Positions 61,464-64,000 of a stretch of DNA of 64,000 bases are shown here, piece after piece. A model generated the notes under the pieces. It saw nothing but the letters and a program-made list of their open reading frames with translations, was not told the origin of the DNA and searched no databases. Numbering within the stretch: position 1 is the stretch's first letter; the number at the start of each line of letters is the position of its first letter. The DNA is from Chloropicon primus (Eukaryota; Chlorophyta; Chloropicophyceae; Chloropicales; Chloropicaceae), in the NCBI GenBank assembly GCA_023205875.1, contig CP060762.1, positions 248,001-312,000 on the forward strand, written 5' to 3'. Made by a program: the position numbers and the translations under genes.

Positions 61464-62783
61464 ATGGCGTTTGCGACCCGCCAGGCTGCGGAGCTCGAGT
61501 CCTTTCGCAGCGAGCAGCGAGGCGAAGGGGAGGAGGGAGGGAGCGGCAGGGGTGATTGCGTCGAGGAATGCAAGCGGCAGAGGCTCGGGGGCGACGGGGA
61601 CCGAGGCGTCGTTCCGGCAGGAGGTGATCTGGTTCTGGATCAGAAGCCGAGGCAGGAAGTCCATGGGGGTGGTGGTGAAGAGGAGCCAGGTTTGTACATT
61701 CCTGGGCCGCTGGAGGGGTGCCGGTCGGTGGATGAGTTCGAGAAGCTGAACCACATCGATGAGGGGTCGTATGGCGTGGTGTACCGGGCGAGGGACAAGA
61801 GGAGCGGCAAGGTCGTGGCGTTGAAGAAGATAAAGATGTCGAAGCAGAAGGAAGGGTTCCCGCTCACCTCCGTGCGGGAGATCAACATCCTTCTCGGTCT
61901 CGACCACCCGAACATCCTGAACGTGAGCGAGGTCGTGGTGGGCAAGAGCCTGGACTCGATATTCCTGGTCATGGAGTTCATGGAGCACGACCTGAAGGGC
62001 CTGCTGGAGGAGCTGAGGAAGCCGTTCTCGACCGCGGAGGTGAAGGCGCTGATGAAGCAGCTCCTCTCCGGCTTGGCGTACATGCACGACAACTGGGTGT
62101 TTCACAGGGACCTGAAGACTTCGAACATCCTGTACAATAACAAGGGTGAGGTGAAGATATGCGACTTTGGCCTCGCGAGGACGTACGGCTCGCCCCTCAA
62201 GGCGTACACCCAGCTGGTGGTGACCCTGTGGTACAGGGCGCCCGAGCTCCTCCTGTCGGAGGGGGTCTACTCACCGGGGATCGACGTCTGGTCGATGGGG
62301 TGCATCATGGCGGAGCTCCTGACGAGGAAGCCGCTGTTCAAGGGGAAGACGGAGATCGAGCTGATCGACAAGGTCTTCGCCCTGCTGGGGACTCCCACGG
62401 ACGAGTCCTGGCCAGGGTTCTCGGAGATGAAGCTGGTGAAGAAGGTGAAGTTCAAGAACCACCCGTGCTCCCAGCTCAGACAGAAGTTCCCAAAGTTCGC
62501 CTTCAGCGCCGGCCAAGTCACCCTGAGCGACAAGGGCTTCGACCTCCTGGAGAGGATGCTGTGCTACGACCCGGCCAAGCGCATCACGGCGAGGGAGGCG
62601 GCGGACCACGAGTGGTTCAAGGAGGTTCCCCGGCCGCAGGACCTGTTCCTCATGCCGACCATCTCGTACAGCACGGCGCCGAGGAAGGCGAGGCACGACT
62701 CCCCCGACCCCCTCGAGGAGCAGCGCCGGAGGGAGCAGCTCCAGGACCACAACCAGGAGGGCGGGGGCCTCTTCCAGTTCTGA
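61464..62783 (+). CDS. CDK11: CDK11/CDKG-type cyclin-dependent kinase
   Basis: Single exon, 439 residues. About 90 Glu/Gly/Arg-rich residues precede the kinase domain (about 93-395). The cyclin-binding helix reads PLTSVREIN, the PITSLRE-class signature. [52 protein letters not shown] and [13 protein letters not shown] are intact; the Thr of [13 protein letters not shown] is the T-loop neighbourhood. The end [24 protein letters not shown] resembles plant CDKG. The kinase acts with cyclin L in pre-mRNA splicing and transcription. It lacks the very long RS/Glu N-terminus of animal CDK11, like plant CDKG. Confidence 0.93.
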   Translation: MAFATRQAAELESFRSEQRGEGEEGGSGRGDCVEECKRQRLGGDGDRGVVPAGGDLVLDQKPRQEVHGGGGEEEPGLYIPGPLEGCRSVDEFEKLNHIDEGSYGVVYRARDKRSGKVVALKKIKMSKQKEGFPLTSVREINILLGLDHPNILNVSEVVVGKSLDSIFLVMEFMEHDLKGLLEELRKPFSTAEVKALMKQLLSGLAYMHDNWVFHRDLKTSNILYNNKGEVKICDFGLARTYGSPLKAYTQLVVTLWYRAPELLLSEGVYSPGIDVWSMGCIMAELLTRKPLFKGKTEIELIDKVFALLGTPTDESWPGFSEMKLVKKVKFKNHPCSQLRQKFPKFAFSAGQVTLSDKGFDLLERMLCYDPAKRITAREAADHEWFKEVPRPQDLFLMPTISYSTAPRKARHDSPDPLEEQRRREQLQDHNQEGGGLFQF

Positions 62784-63314
62784 CATGGCATCGTTACGGG
62801 GTCTCGGTTGGGGGAGGAGGGGAGGAGGCAGTGGCGGGGCGGGGCAACGTGGGAAGGGGGTTCTCACGTCCAGTTCCAGCGTCTTCGTCATCCTCCCAAT
62901 GGCGTTGTGGAGTGAAATCCGGATTTCATCCCCAGTCCTTTTAAGTTTATTCGTTTATCATGAATCAATACACAGCAGAGCAAGAGATCTGAAGCTCGGG
63001 TTGTTGCGTCAAGTCAGTCTCAACTTGTTGCTCGACGGATCAATCTCTCCTCGAAGACATCCCCTTCTCACTCTCACTCTCACACAGACTTTGGGGATCT
63101 TGGATCTCTCTCGGACTCGGCGGAAAAACCTAAAAAGCATTTTTGGCACAGAATTTGACGGAGAGGTTGGCTCGACCTTACCTTCGGGTGGACGGAAGCC
63201 TTCGCGAGAGGGACGCGCGCCAAGGAGCAACGCATTCGTTCCTCGCGTCACGCTCGCGCACGGACACACACACGCACACGCACGCACGCACTTTTTTTTC
63301 TTTCATTCCATTCA
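62784..63314. other. region between CDK11 and the BASS transporter
   Basis: No gene seen. ACACACGCACACGCACGCACGC and a poly-T run lie at 63262-63300, close to the BASS start. Confidence 0.4.
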
Positions 63315-64000
63315 ATGTGTTCCTTGGTGTCCTCGAAAGGACACTTGGGTTCCGTGATGCCCACGACCAAAGGGTTTCTTCCAAGCGTCTCGCCGCGGTG
63401 TTCGGTCAGCGCTCTTGGGCAGAGGCACCTCAGGAGGGCAAGAGACAAGGCTGTCCTCGCTCTCGCGTCCAGGAGGTCGGAGAGACGCACCACCCCCATC
63501 AACAACAACTCGAGGCCTGTGCTGCTAGCGGAGAAGCAACAGGAGGGCGTGAGAGGCTCGACCCTACGGGCCGCCAACTCGTCACCAAAGGAGACCGAGT
63601 CACGGTAAGGCGTGTTCCCTCCTTCTGCTCGTGCTTGCTCGTCCCTCCGATGCTGGTGAGCAGCGAACAACAAAACGGACCCGCTGACCGGATCGCGGAT
63701 CGCTTCTCGCTCTTCTTCTTCTTCTTGTTGCTCGATCGAACGTTCCAGCTTGTTCCAAACGTACCTCAAGGTGTCCAACGTGTTCGCCAACCTCTTCCCC
63801 ATCTGGACGGTCGCGGCGGCGGCGGCTGGGTTGGCGAACCCGTCCCTGTTCTCTTGGCTCACGACGTCTTACTTCACTGCTGGGCTCGGGATACTTATGT
63901 TCAGCATGGGTATCACGCTTACGCTGCAGGACTTTAAGAGAGTCCTGTCCAAACCAGGGCCGGTGACCATCAACTTCTTGTGCTGCTACGTTCTGATGCC
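63315..64000 (+). CDS. plastid BASS-family sodium symporter, 3' end beyond the window
   Basis: Exon 1 is 63315..63604 and exon 2 starts at 63749 and runs off the window. They join in phase 2 (donor CG/GTAAGG, acceptor GTTCCAG). Exon 1 encodes about 96 Ser/Arg-rich residues that fit a transit peptide (RARDKAVLALASRRSERRTT). Exon 2 reads LFQTYLKVSNVFANLFPIWT, ANPSLFSWLTTSYFTAGLGI and LMFSMGITLTLQDFKRVLSK, the first membrane segments of the bile acid:sodium symporter (BASS/SLC10) family. Plant plastid members carry pyruvate and other organic acids with Na+. The start could also be ATG 63357. Substrate class cannot be fixed from this part. Confidence 0.88.

Noticed and set aside
1-64000. Mobile elements or viral remnants
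   Set aside because: No transposase, reverse transcriptase, integrase or capsid-like reading frame and no long terminal or inverted repeats were found. All repeats seen are short tandem or local duplications.

Overview
This is a nuclear segment of a unicellular photosynthetic eukaryote, most likely a green alga of prasinophyte grade. Evidence: GT-AG introns that are short and few; about 36 genes in 64 kb, packed tightly on both strands; a plastid ALB3 insertase and a plastid BASS transporter with a transit peptide; a front-end desaturase that resembles the acyl-CoA-type delta-6 enzymes of Ostreococcus and relatives; and TGTAA just downstream of many stop codons, the poly(A) signal typical of green algae. 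A BBS6/MKKS-like chaperonin and a membrane guanylyl cyclase suggest a lineage that makes cilia. Species assignment is inference. I see no mobile element, viral fossil, tRNA, rRNA or CRISPR array.

Layout. 0-8 kb, all minus: GCK-domain protein, an unknown basic protein, proteasome alpha2, a neurotransmitter:sodium symporter family transporter, class I aldolase with a 146-bp tandem array at its 3' end. 8-20 kb: SWR1-complex VPS72, ALB3, a 183-bp minisatellite, a GNAT acetyltransferase, a three-GAF protein, a receptor-like kinase. 20-30 kb: MKKS and guanylyl cyclase in tandem, a small coiled-coil gene, a FABP-like protein, an F-box/FIST protein, a bHLH-ACT factor. 30-41.7 kb: TRM61, ARPC5, TIM13, S6 kinase, proteasome beta6, MPDU1, a plastid alpha/beta hydrolase, GRWD1. 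42-54 kb: SET/MYND protein, tomosyn, cationic amino-acid transporter, MTA/SAH nucleosidase, elongin C, COX11, a coiled-coil protein. 55-64 kb: a large LamG-repeat membrane protein, front-end desaturase, CDK11/CDKG, and a BASS transporter cut by the window end.

The genes are mostly unrelated housekeeping and signalling genes, as expected for a eukaryotic nuclear region. Loose themes are protein turnover (two 20S subunits, elongin C, F-box/FIST), cyclic-nucleotide signalling (guanylyl cyclase, GAF protein) and ribosome/tRNA maturation (GRWD1, TRM61).

The most unusual signal lies outside the coding regions. At least seven genes carry, in the sense direction upstream of the start codon, a GTGAGT/GTAAGT-type splice donor followed about 73-86 bases later by a palindromic motif close to CTTTCGAAAGAGCCCTCGC, apparently inside first (5'UTR) introns of about 160-190 bases. 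In addition, most long 5' intergenic regions hold locus-specific direct duplications with a period of roughly 172-198 bases, about one such intron long; at the ARPC5 locus the duplicated unit is the intron-like element itself. Coordinates of multi-exon genes below are spans; exon limits are in the evidence text and were placed by splice consensus, reading frame and family alignment from memory.
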